Below are positions 6,245 to 13,394 of a stretch of 16,021 bases of DNA, one piece after another (the stretch's first letter is position 1; each line of letters starts with the position of its first letter). The stretch lies in NCBI GenBank assembly GCA_002774085.1, contig PEZH01000024.1:1-16021 (forward strand). Reading direction: 5' to 3'. A program made the position numbers and the translations under genes. The notes beneath the pieces are model-generated. The model did not search any database, was not told where the DNA came from, and saw only the letters and a list, made by a program, of their open reading frames with translations. This stretch comes from Candidatus Shapirobacteria bacterium CG09_land_8_20_14_0_10_38_17. GTDB lineage: Bacteria > Patescibacteriota > Microgenomatia > 0-14-0-10-38-17.

Positions 6245-7754
6245 TTTTTATCTTGGCTGTTTTCCCGTCGGTGGAAACCCAAACGCCTAACTTCCTAAAA
6301 ATACTTTTGTCCGCCGGTGATAAATCATGGGTGGTATGCATAAAACAACCCCCCAAATTACCCAAAAAACACTGGGCTTTTTGAGCTAAGGGATTAGCTT
6401 GAGCAGAAACAGCCAAAGCTAAAAGAGCTTCTGCGCAATTCAAGCTCTGCGATTTTTCATTAATCTGTTTTTTGAACTTGTTGATCTGTTTAATAACCGA
6501 TGGGGAAATCAAATCTAAGTCATTGGTGATATTCCCCAAAACCTTTATTGCGTTTAAAACTGCCGCCGCTTCGGCATGAAGAAGGGGAGAATTTTTTCCG
6601 GTGATAATTTCTCTGTTAGGCAATTCAATAGCCGCGCCACAGTAAATTCCCCTCTCGCCTTTATCTTTTCTTTTTAACGCCTCTTCCCTTGCTCTCCGCG
6701 CCGCGGGAACAACTTTCAGATATTGCTCATTTATTCTTAACCGCTTCATAATTGTATTCATCCTCTCTATCGTTCTTTCGTCAACCAATCCCCTTTTATA
6801 TTCCTGTCGATAGCGAAAAAGATAAAAAACAACTTCTTTTTTAGCCGCCTCACACACTGTTTTATCATCGATGATCCCCTCTTTTAAAACATTAAAGCCC
6901 ATATCCGTAGGAGAGCGGTAATAATGAGAAAAGTTTTTCTGACTCAAGATTTTCTCAAAAATCGTCTTAATAATAGGAAAAGCTTCTACATCACGATTAT
7001 AATTAACCGCCACTTTTTTATAAGCCCGAAGATGAAAGGGGTCAATAAGATTAAAATCTCCTAAGTCAGCCGTGGCCGCCTCATAAGCAATATTAACGGG
7101 ATGATCTAAGGGTAAATTCCAAACCGGAAAAGTCTCAAATTTAGCATAACCAGAATTAAGACCATATTTAGCATCTTGATATATCTGCCCTAAGCAAGTC
7201 GATAATTTCCCCGACCCAGGACCAGCGCCCCAGACAATCACCAATGGTTTTTTAGTCTTAATATAATCATCGCGGCCATACCCCCGACTGCCTAAAATAT
7301 TATCAACATCGTTAGGATATCCATCAATTTCATAACGTTTAAAAACCTTTACTCCCATTCGCTTTAATCTTTTCTCTAAAATCTTAGCCTCACTTTCCCC
7401 TTCAAAACGATTAATAACCACCCCCAAGACCGGCAAACCAAAACTACCCAAATCCTCTAAGGCTTTAATGGTAACCAAATCATAACCTATTTCCCAATCG
7501 CCACGAATCTTCCCATTGGCTAGTTGTTTAGCCGAAACACAATATAAAATCTCCAAATCCCTGTTTAAGCTTTTCAAAAGAAGCATCTTAGCATTAGAAT
7601 CATATCCGGGAAGAGTCCGAGAAGCATGAAAATCATCTATTAATTTTCCTCCAAATTCTAAATAAAGCCGACCGGAAAACTTAGTTAACCTTTCTTCAAT
7701 CGCCTTCTTCTGGGCAGCTAAATACTTCTTGGTATCAAAGCCAACTTTAGTCAT
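6237..7754 (-). CDS. DUF1846 family protein of unknown function
   Basis: This is a 505-residue protein of the DUF1846 family. It begins MTKVGFDTKKYLAAQ, and YLEFGGKLIDDFHASRTLPG (31-50) is the family's N-terminal hallmark. A glycine-rich GAGPGSGK (176-183) resembles a Walker A loop. The C-terminal part has ITGKNSPLLHAEAAAVLNAIK around 384-404 and ends LGGCFMHTTHDLSPAD...IFRKLGV, as in the family. An in-frame ATG at 7802 would add 16 hydrophobic residues, but that stretch lies in composite repeat copy 3, so I take 7754. It is the first gene of an operon with dCMP deaminase (8-bp overlap) and the small kinase. The biochemical role is unknown; the context hints at nucleotide metabolism. HAE (393-395) echoes a deaminase motif but no PCxxC follows. 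Confidence 0.88.
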   Translation of the reverse strand: MTKVGFDTKKYLAAQKKAIEERLTKFSGRLYLEFGGKLIDDFHASRTLPGYDSNAKMLLLKSLNRDLEILYCVSAKQLANGKIRGDWEIGYDLVTIKALEDLGSFGLPVLGVVINRFEGESEAKILEKRLKRMGVKVFKRYEIDGYPNDVDNILGSRGYGRDDYIKTKKPLVIVWGAGPGSGKLSTCLGQIYQDAKYGLNSGYAKFETFPVWNLPLDHPVNIAYEAATADLGDFNLIDPFHLRAYKKVAVNYNRDVEAFPIIKTIFEKILSQKNFSHYYRSPTDMGFNVLKEGIIDDKTVCEAAKKEVVFYLFRYRQEYKRGLVDERTIERMNTIMKRLRINEQYLKVVPAARRAREEALKRKDKGERGIYCGAAIELPNREIITGKNSPLLHAEAAAVLNAIKVLGNITNDLDLISPSVIKQINKFKKQINEKSQSLNCAEALLALAVSAQANPLAQKAQCFLGNLGGCFMHTTHDLSPADKSIFRKLGVWVSTDGKTAKIKNE

Positions 7755-7793
7755 TTTAAATAACAAATTTAATATCGATACCCACGAGTATAA

Positions 7794-7822
7794 AAAACCC
7801 ACGACCTTACGGTCGAGGTTTT
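7794..7822 (-). terminator. Bidirectional terminator-like hairpin between topA and DUF1846
   Basis: On the minus strand the stem CGACC-loop-GGTCG is flanked by AAAACC and GGGTTTTTT, giving a hairpin followed by a six-T run. It lies 175 bp after the topA stop and about 40 bp before the DUF1846 start, well placed to insulate the two transcription units. It is part of composite repeat copy 3. Confidence 0.55.
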
Positions 7823-7940
7823 ATGTTCCGTTTTGTGTCGCTCTTCGCGCGTTTATTTGATACCGCTTCATCCCCGCCAAGGCGGGCCAGCCTCGCCGGC
7901 TAGGCGGGTCCGCCAGCTGGCGGATCGCTTTCTGGGAATA
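7794..7940 (+). repeat. Composite multi-hairpin repeat, copy 3 (expanded)
   Basis: This plus-strand copy is more diverged. It keeps the terminator-like hairpin (7794-7822), the backbone and the TCCGCCAGCTGGCGGA palindrome (7909-7924), ending GGGAATAA. The short hairpin found in copies 1 and 2 is replaced by a longer GC-rich block, including CCCGCC-AA-GGCGGG (7873-7886) and AGCC/GGCT arms. It occupies most of the gap between the topA stop and the DUF1846 start. A further small hairpin ATAACC-CGT-GGTTAT follows at 7938-7952. Confidence 0.8.
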
Positions 7941-7997
7941 ACCCGTGGTTATCTGTTTCACTCTGTTCGCTCGCCTAAATTTGTAATCTGTCATTTA

Positions 7998-10007
7998 TTA
8001 TTTGCTTATTTCCTTAGGTTTTCGCCACGATGCCCATTTACATTGAGGATAATTCGAACAGCCGTAAAATTGCTTCCCTTTCCTAGTTCTTTTAATCACT
8101 ACATCTCCACCACACTGGGGACATTTAACTCCTAATAATTTTTCTATATAAGGAGCGGTATATCGACACTCGGGAAAACGAGAACAGGACAGAAATTTAC
8201 CAAACCGACCGGTACGAATTACCAATTCTCCCTTCTTGCACTTAGGACATTTTTTCCCAGTCTTTTGGACAGGAATTTTTACTCGTCCTACCTGCTCCTC
8301 TACTTTCTCCAATTGTTTTTGAAACGGTTGATAAAATTGACCAATTAGCTTCTTCCATTCCGCCCCACCGTTAGCAATTTTATCTAACCCCTCTTCCATA
8401 TTGGCGGTAAAAGGCAAACTAACAATCTCCTTAAAATGATCAACCAAGAAATCATTGGTTACCATACCTAATACCGTAGGTTCAAATTGACCTTCACTCT
8501 TTTCAGCATAACGACGGTTCTGGATCGTGGAAATAATCGGCGCGTAGGTTGACGGCCGACCGATACCCTCTTTTTCTAAAATAGCAATCAAGCTTGCTTC
8601 CGAATAACGCGGTGGCGGCGAGGTAAAATTACGAATGGGCGAAAATGTTACCGGCACAACGACATCCCCTTTCTTTAAAAGAGGCAATCTTTCCTCGTCT
8701 CTTCTATTACCACCCCAGGCCTTCAAATAGCCATCAAAAATTAAACGGCTACCGCGAACAAGAAAAACATAATCTTCACCGCTAATTTCTACCTTGGTAT
8801 TCTCAAATTTAGCCGAAGTCATTTGGCTAGAGACAGCCTGAGACCAAATAAGTCGATAAAGTCTGTTTTCTCTATTCCCTATTTTCTCTACCTCTCTACG
8901 ATTAAAATCAGTAGGACGAATCGCCTCATGAGCTTCTTGAGCCACCCGCGCTTTGGTCTTATAAAAATTAGGCTCTGGAGGTAAATAAGACCGCCCATAT
9001 TGACTATTTATCCACTGACGCATCTTCTCCACCGCCATCGATGCCAAATTAGTAGAATCGGTGCGATGATAAGTAATCCAACCCCTCTCATAAAGTCTCT
9101 GCGCCAATCTCATTGTCTGTTTTGAAGAAAAACCTAATTTTCTATAAGCAGATTGTTGTAAAGTTGAAGTAGTAAAAGGAGGAGGAGAATGACGTGATAA
9201 CTCTTTCGTATCTACATCTTCTACTCTGAAAGGCTCGTTTAGGTTAAAAATAATATCCAAAGCTTGTCTTTCATTCTTAATTGCAGTTTTGGTAACGGTG
9301 TAGCTGTCGGCAAAAAGAGGAATCCGAGAACGAACGGCTAATTTCTTCCCCCCCTTACTAATCAATTCAGCAATAAAAATATCCGTTCCTTTGGTAAAAG
9401 CAACTAAAATCCGCCAATATTCTTCCCTTTTAAAACGATTAATCTCCCGCTCCCGCTCGACTATCAATCGGACGACTACCGACTGCACTCGACCCGCCGA
9501 TAAGCCCCTCCTAATCTTCTTCCATAAAACTGGCGATAACCGGTAACCCACCAACCGATCCAAAACCCGCCGCGCCACTTGGGCATTAACCAAATCCTTA
9601 TTAACCACTCCGGGATTAACCAGAGCTTTCTTAACTGCTAATTCCGTAATCTCATGAAAAACAATTCTTGAAAACTTTGGGCTTTGTCCGCCAGCTGGCG
9701 GATTGGGCTTTGGGCTTGAACAGATCACCTCCGCGTGGTGAGCAATCGCTTCCCCCTCACGATCGGGATCGGTAGCTAAATAGACTGTTTGAGCCGATTT
9801 AGCCTCCTTCTTTAATTGGTTAACAGTTTTTTCTTTCCCCGGAACAACTACATATTGAGGCTTAAAGTTTTTCTCCAAATCAACGCCCAAACTGCTTTTA
9901 GGTAAATCACGAATATGTCCCATGGTAGACAAAATCTGATAGTCCTTACCTAAAAAACGCGATATTGTTTTCGCTTTAGTTGGTGACTCAACAATGATTA
10001 AATCCAT
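7998..10007 (-). CDS. topA: DNA topoisomerase I (type IA)
   Basis: TopA relaxes negative supercoils by single-strand passage. The chosen start MDLIIVESPTKAKTI gives 669 residues; an ATG at 10049 adds 14 residues encoded by the AT-rich spacer and is unlikely. The TOPRIM domain has E7 and the DPDREGE acidic motif (D80, D82, E84). The active-site tyrosine is Y313 in GWITYHRTDSTNL. IGRPSTYAPII is present in the C-terminal half of the core. Two C-terminal zinc ribbons follow: C587/C590/C608/C614 and C629/C632/C650/C656. Odd feature: residues 99-112 (PKPNPPAGGQSPKF), between TOPRIM and RIVFHEIT, are encoded by the genome's dispersed palindrome flanked by direct repeats. The gene follows dprA, as in many bacteria. 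Confidence 0.96.
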   Translation of the reverse strand: MDLIIVESPTKAKTISRFLGKDYQILSTMGHIRDLPKSSLGVDLEKNFKPQYVVVPGKEKTVNQLKKEAKSAQTVYLATDPDREGEAIAHHAEVICSSPKPNPPAGGQSPKFSRIVFHEITELAVKKALVNPGVVNKDLVNAQVARRVLDRLVGYRLSPVLWKKIRRGLSAGRVQSVVVRLIVEREREINRFKREEYWRILVAFTKGTDIFIAELISKGGKKLAVRSRIPLFADSYTVTKTAIKNERQALDIIFNLNEPFRVEDVDTKELSRHSPPPFTTSTLQQSAYRKLGFSSKQTMRLAQRLYERGWITYHRTDSTNLASMAVEKMRQWINSQYGRSYLPPEPNFYKTKARVAQEAHEAIRPTDFNRREVEKIGNRENRLYRLIWSQAVSSQMTSAKFENTKVEISGEDYVFLVRGSRLIFDGYLKAWGGNRRDEERLPLLKKGDVVVPVTFSPIRNFTSPPPRYSEASLIAILEKEGIGRPSTYAPIISTIQNRRYAEKSEGQFEPTVLGMVTNDFLVDHFKEIVSLPFTANMEEGLDKIANGGAEWKKLIGQFYQPFQKQLEKVEEQVGRVKIPVQKTGKKCPKCKKGELVIRTGRFGKFLSCSRFPECRYTAPYIEKLLGVKCPQCGGDVVIKRTRKGKQFYGCSNYPQCKWASWRKPKEISK
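9677..9712. repeat. Palindrome with flanking direct repeats inside topA
   Basis: The 16-bp palindrome TCCGCCAGCTGGCGGA (9687-9702) is flanked on both sides by a perfect direct repeat, TTGGGCTTTG (9677-9686 and 9703-9712). The same palindrome occurs at 1091-1106, 3354-3369 and 7909-7924, and its 14-bp core at 137-150. Here it is in frame and encodes part of a proline/glycine-rich loop. The flanks look like a target-site duplication, or an older tandem of TTTGGGC. Confidence 0.9.
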
Positions 10008-10152
10008 AAACAATAAATAACAAATCTCAAATTCTAAGTATCCAAACAAATTTCAAATTCCAATTTCCCAAACAATTCTTTAAATATCTTGTTTGTAATT
10101 TGGTCATTGGTTATTGTTTGTATCTTGTTATTTGTAACTTGGAATTTTCTTT
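10008..10152. repeat. AT-rich word-repeat spacer between dprA and topA
   Basis: This 145-bp spacer is built from a few reused words on both strands, for example TTGTTATTTG, TTGTTTGTA, AATTTGG and TTGGAATTT. Words in the left half recur as reverse complements in the right half, such as AAATAACAA near 10014 and TTGTTATTT near 10127, so parts could pair. No gene or clear promoter is seen. The topA reading frame stays open through part of it, giving a false N-terminal extension. Confidence 0.5.
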
Positions 10153-11394
10153 CTATCTCCTCCCCCACCTGCCTCCTCCTAAATTCTCAATTATCCCTTT
10201 TATCTCCAAAACGGTCAAGAGAGAATTAAGTTTGTCAATAACTATTTCCGTTTTTTCAATTATCTCATCAACGGTTAAGTTTTCGTTCTGGAGACTATCG
10301 ACCACCAGTTTTTCCTCACCAGACAAATTAACTTTTTCCGCTACCCCCTTGGGGACGATAGCGCTGGTGGTTAATCTTCCCCGATCTAATTCTTCCAAAA
10401 TATCTTCTGCTTCACTAACTAACTTCGCTCCATTTTTAATTAGAAACATTGGCCCCGCTGACAAACCAAAATTAATGGGACCGGGCACAGCAAAAACTTC
10501 CCGCCCGAATTCTGCCGCCAAAGAAGCGGTAATTAATGATCCTGATTTTCTTGCTCCTTCGCTAACTAACACCCCAAAACTCATCCCGGCAATAATCCGA
10601 TTACGAGAAGGAAAATTACCTGGCAGGGGTGGCATTCCCGGTGGAAACTCAGATATTACTACTCCTTTTCTCAAAATCAATTGATAAAGCTTCTTATTCT
10701 CGGGCGGATAGATAATGTCTGCTCCACAACCTAATACCGCCACTGTCCTGCCGCCCGCTTCTAAAGCGGCTTGATGAGCCGCCGAATCTACTCCCCGCGC
10801 CATTCCGGAAACAATCACCAAGCCAGCTTGAGCTAAATCCCGAACTAATTGCGCCGTCGCCTGACGACCATAGCCGGTCATCTTCCTCGTCCCCACCACT
10901 GCCAAAGACGGAAAAGAAAAAAATTTTTTGAGTGCCGCCTTACTTAAATCGCTCTTAACATACAAAACAAACGGCGACGAATCAATATCCTTCAATAGAA
11001 ACGGATAATCTTCATCCATCAATGTTAATGGCCAAATCGGCCCAGGATTAGACAAAAGGTATCGGCCCTGCCTTTCAACCCAAAAAAAATTTTCCTTTTG
11101 TTCTTGATTATTGAAACCCCATTTCTCCTCTTTCTTTTCTAAACCGCCTGAAATCAATTTTTCAAAATAAACCAGAGGGTAAAAGTCCTGCCGATACCTA
11201 AAAAACCTCTCTTCTAAACTATCACCCAAATTTAAACTTTTCCATCCTTGCCTTGATCCTTTCCAAGCCGCTTCTGCCGATCCAAAAGCTTTTAAGATGA
11301 CCAAAAATCTAATAGGCCCAATGCCCTGAAAAGTATTAAAAGCTACCCAGTAGGGACGATCGGCCTCAATATTAATTTTTTTAAAATCAAACAT
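10153..11394 (-). CDS. dprA: DprA/Smf, DNA-processing protein
   Basis: DprA binds incoming single-stranded DNA in the cytoplasm and loads RecA during natural transformation. The 413 residues show an N-terminal helix-hairpin-helix-like segment (FQGIGPIRFLVILKAFGSAE, 22-41). The Rossmann DprA core follows with VVGTRKMTGYG (166-176), GMARGVDSAAH (197-207), LGCGADIIYPPEN and FPSRNRIIAG (261-270), then VPGPIN. A C-terminal winged-helix-like domain occupies roughly 350-413. A segment of about 30 residues (85-115) between the first domain and the YP motif looks longer than usual and charged. A hairpin repeat ends 20 bp before the start, and topA follows 145 bp downstream. The assignment is firm; whether the cell is naturally competent cannot be seen here. 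Confidence 0.95.
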   Translation of the reverse strand: MFDFKKINIEADRPYWVAFNTFQGIGPIRFLVILKAFGSAEAAWKGSRQGWKSLNLGDSLEERFFRYRQDFYPLVYFEKLISGGLEKKEEKWGFNNQEQKENFFWVERQGRYLLSNPGPIWPLTLMDEDYPFLLKDIDSSPFVLYVKSDLSKAALKKFFSFPSLAVVGTRKMTGYGRQATAQLVRDLAQAGLVIVSGMARGVDSAAHQAALEAGGRTVAVLGCGADIIYPPENKKLYQLILRKGVVISEFPPGMPPLPGNFPSRNRIIAGMSFGVLVSEGARKSGSLITASLAAEFGREVFAVPGPINFGLSAGPMFLIKNGAKLVSEAEDILEELDRGRLTTSAIVPKGVAEKVNLSGEEKLVVDSLQNENLTVDEIIEKTEIVIDKLNSLLTVLEIKGIIENLGGGRWGRR

Positions 11395-11411
11395 CTCTTA
11401 GATAATTTTCA

Positions 11412-11446
11412 ATTTAGCCTCACAGGGTGACTCCTTGCGAGGCTAT
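11412..11446. repeat. 35-bp hairpin repeat, copy A (mrdA/dprA junction)
   Basis: This 35-bp sequence is identical to 15291-15325. Its arms TAGCCTC and GAGGCTA (11415-11445) extend inward through a mismatch to a second short stem. On the minus strand the loop region contains AAGGAGTCACC. It lies 6 bp after the mrdA stop and 18 bp before the dprA start. No T-run follows on the minus strand, so it is not a classical intrinsic terminator. Confidence 0.85.
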
Positions 11447-11452
11447 CCAATT

Positions 11453-13087
11453 TCAATTTTTAATTTCTTCAAAGTATTCTGCCATAATTTCTTTAGCTAT
11501 TGGCGCCGCATCAGCTGACCCCTCCCCTCCTCCTTCCAGAAAAACAGTCACCGAAAGCCGAGGGTCATCAATTGGAGCAAAGGCAGTAAACCAAGCATGA
11601 GTTTTATTATTGGCATCACCAAATTCCGCCGTCCCTGTTTTGCAAGCAGTTTGCGGTTGGAAATTAAAAAACGGAAAAGCGGTTCCACCGGCTGAACAGG
11701 TTTCTTTCATTCCTTCTTTAACCAAACGAAGGTTTTCTGGTTTGAGTTGCAAATCTTGACAGCTCTCCACCTTGGGGGAGTCCTTCGGCCACCTCCGAGG
11801 TGTCTTTAGCGCTTTATCACCATCTGAAGTGTCCTGGGCAATTCTTGGTTGGCAAAGCTTGCCGTCATTGGCAATAATATTGGTCATTATGTTTATTTCT
11901 AACGGCGTTACCGTTAAATCTCCTTGACCGATGGCTAAATGATAAGTATTACCCAAAAACCAAGGCTGACCTTTTACTGTTTGTTTCCATTCCCCCGATG
12001 GAACTAATCCGGCCACTTCGGCCGGTAAATCAATTCCCGTCGTTTTATCTAGACCAAATTTTTTTGCCCAAAAAGATAATTTATCAACTCCCAAAAATTC
12101 CCCTACTTTATAGAAAAAAATATCATTGGAACGTTTTATCGCTCCCACTAAATTTAATTCTCCCTCTGTTTTCCCGTATTGAGTAAAATACCAATTGGTA
12201 TATTCAAAACTTCCTACCCGCAGAACTCCCGTATCTTCAATTTTGGTTTGAGAGTCAATTTTTCCCTCTTCCAAGCCAGCGATAGCGGTAACAATTTTAA
12301 AAACCGACCCCGGCGGAAATCGGGAAGAAATAGCTCGATTAAGAAAAGGCTCTTTTTCGCTCTGCAAAAGCATTTTTATTGCTTGCTCATCGCGACGAAT
12401 AGTAAAAATATTGGGATCAAAAGAGGAAGAAGAAACTAAAGCTAAAACTTTCCCGTTTTTAGGATTGGTAACGACAATGGCTCCTTTTCGAGAAGACAGT
12501 AGCTTATACGCCTTCTCTTGCAAACGGATATCAATATTCAAAACAAGATCATTGCCGGGCTCCGCCGCCACCCTGCCTACTTCGCGAGTAATCTCTCCTT
12601 TGATATCAGTTTCTACCAAACGCTGTCCGTTTTTCCCTTTCAACCAACATTCGTACTCTTCTTCTATTCCCCCTCGTCCTACCAAATCACTAAGATAATA
12701 CTGTCCACAATCATTGGTGGCTACCTCTACTTCCTCTTGAGTTACCGAGCCTAAATACCCTAACAAGTGTGCAGTACTTTCCCCAAAAAGATACTCCCGC
12801 CGATAAACTGATTTTACCGCATCGCTTTTTCCCAAAGCCACTAACTTCAAAAACTCATCCCTACTGATTTCCTTTCCTTCAAGTTGATAATAGGGCACAT
12901 TATTGACTAAACCCCGTCCAAAACAGTCATAAATAATCCCTCGAGAAGCGGGAATAACTTCCGTCACTATCCTGTTCTCATCTGCTCTTTCACGAAAACT
13001 TTCACCCCTAACTACTGTTAGATAAAATAAACGACTAAAAAGAAAGAGAAAAAGAATAATTAAAACGATACGAAAGAATTTAATCAT
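11453..13087 (-). CDS. mrdA: Penicillin-binding protein 2 (elongasome transpeptidase)
   Basis: This class B PBP cross-links peptidoglycan during cell elongation, anchored by one N-terminal membrane helix (about 4-26). It has 544 residues. The transpeptidase motifs are S261-xx-K264 (PPGSVFK), S320-N-D322 (the SxD form usual in PBP2) and K483-T-G485. The N-terminal pedestal includes ASRGIIYDCFGRGL. It ends the mre operon and overlaps mreD by 8 bp. A good Shine-Dalgarno GAGGT lies 6 bp before the ATG inside mreD, the clearest in the window. Odd feature: residues about 419-442, before the family-like ESCQDLQLKPENL, are encoded by three related 16-bp modules (11767-11833). FtsI is the alternative, but the mre context favours PBP2. 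Confidence 0.94.
   Translation of the reverse strand: MIKFFRIVLIILFLFLFSRLFYLTVVRGESFRERADENRIVTEVIPASRGIIYDCFGRGLVNNVPYYQLEGKEISRDEFLKLVALGKSDAVKSVYRREYLFGESTAHLLGYLGSVTQEEVEVATNDCGQYYLSDLVGRGGIEEEYECWLKGKNGQRLVETDIKGEITREVGRVAAEPGNDLVLNIDIRLQEKAYKLLSSRKGAIVVTNPKNGKVLALVSSSSFDPNIFTIRRDEQAIKMLLQSEKEPFLNRAISSRFPPGSVFKIVTAIAGLEEGKIDSQTKIEDTGVLRVGSFEYTNWYFTQYGKTEGELNLVGAIKRSNDIFFYKVGEFLGVDKLSFWAKKFGLDKTTGIDLPAEVAGLVPSGEWKQTVKGQPWFLGNTYHLAIGQGDLTVTPLEINIMTNIIANDGKLCQPRIAQDTSDGDKALKTPRRWPKDSPKVESCQDLQLKPENLRLVKEGMKETCSAGGTAFPFFNFQPQTACKTGTAEFGDANNKTHAWFTAFAPIDDPRLSVTVFLEGGGEGSADAAPIAKEIMAEYFEEIKN
11767..11833 (-). repeat. Three diverged 16-bp modules inside mrdA
   Basis: On the minus strand three similar units occur: GACACTTCAGATGGTG (11833-11818), GACACCTCGGAGGTGG (11804-11789) and GACTCCCCCAAGGTGG (11782-11767). 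The middle one contains the perfect odd palindrome CACCTC-G-GAGGTG. They encode a charged, probably exposed insert of about 24 residues in the transpeptidase domain. Confidence 0.6.
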
Positions 13088-13394
13088 ATGGTAACCTCAA
13101 TTTCTCTCCTTCTTTTCCTAAAATTTTCTTTTTAACTGCCAATGTTAAAAAAGAAATTCCCAAAAAAATCATCGCCTGAACTCCTAAGTGGCCTCCTAAA
13201 AGAAAATCCAAAAACAACCCCAGCACAAAAGCATAGGAGAAAATTTGCTCTTCCAAAAAATAACTAATTATTACTAACAATATTAAGGAAAAGGGAAAAG
13301 CCGTCAAAACTCCCTGAATCAATACTGATAATACCAATAATACCCCTAATATACTTCTTTGCAAGAATAATCTCTTGGGTAAAAAAATTTTCAT
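13080..13394 (-). CDS. mreD: MreD-like rod-shape membrane protein (short)
   Basis: This is a small, very hydrophobic protein of 104 residues, about two thirds of the usual MreD length (around 160). Three or four membrane segments are visible (about 14-33, 35-48, 52-67 and 72-87), with a short basic N-terminus and a charged C-terminal tail. Sequence motifs are weak, so identity rests mainly on position between mreC (4-bp overlap) and mrdA (8-bp overlap) and on the hydrophobic pattern, including LGLFLDFLLGG, which resembles MreD's GLxxDxxxG motif. It would be a membrane partner of MreC and PBP2 in the elongasome. Confidence 0.82.
   Translation of the reverse strand: MKIFLPKRLFLQRSILGVLLVLSVLIQGVLTAFPFSLILLVIISYFLEEQIFSYAFVLGLFLDFLLGGHLGVQAMIFLGISFLTLAVKKKILGKEGEKLRLPYD

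Noticed and set aside
7755..7802. 16-residue N-terminal extension of the DUF1846 protein
   Set aside because: It is encoded by spacer and repeat sequence; the family N-terminus begins at the Met encoded at 7754.
1073..7940. CRISPR array
   Set aside because: The three repeats are kilobases apart, in different orientations, and separated by genes, with no spacers and no cas genes.
7833..8135. Plus-strand open frame of 100 residues starting in composite repeat copy 3
   Set aside because: It runs through a non-coding repeat into the antisense of the topA zinc-ribbon region and resembles no protein family.
10008..10049. 14-residue N-terminal extension of TopA
   Set aside because: It is encoded by the AT-rich word-repeat spacer; MDLIIVESPTKAK matches where TopA proteins normally begin.
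10100..10684. Plus-strand open frame of 194 residues antisense to dprA
   Set aside because: The overlapped dprA has full family motifs; this frame is low-complexity Ser/Pro/Ile/Leu sequence and begins in the AT-rich spacer.
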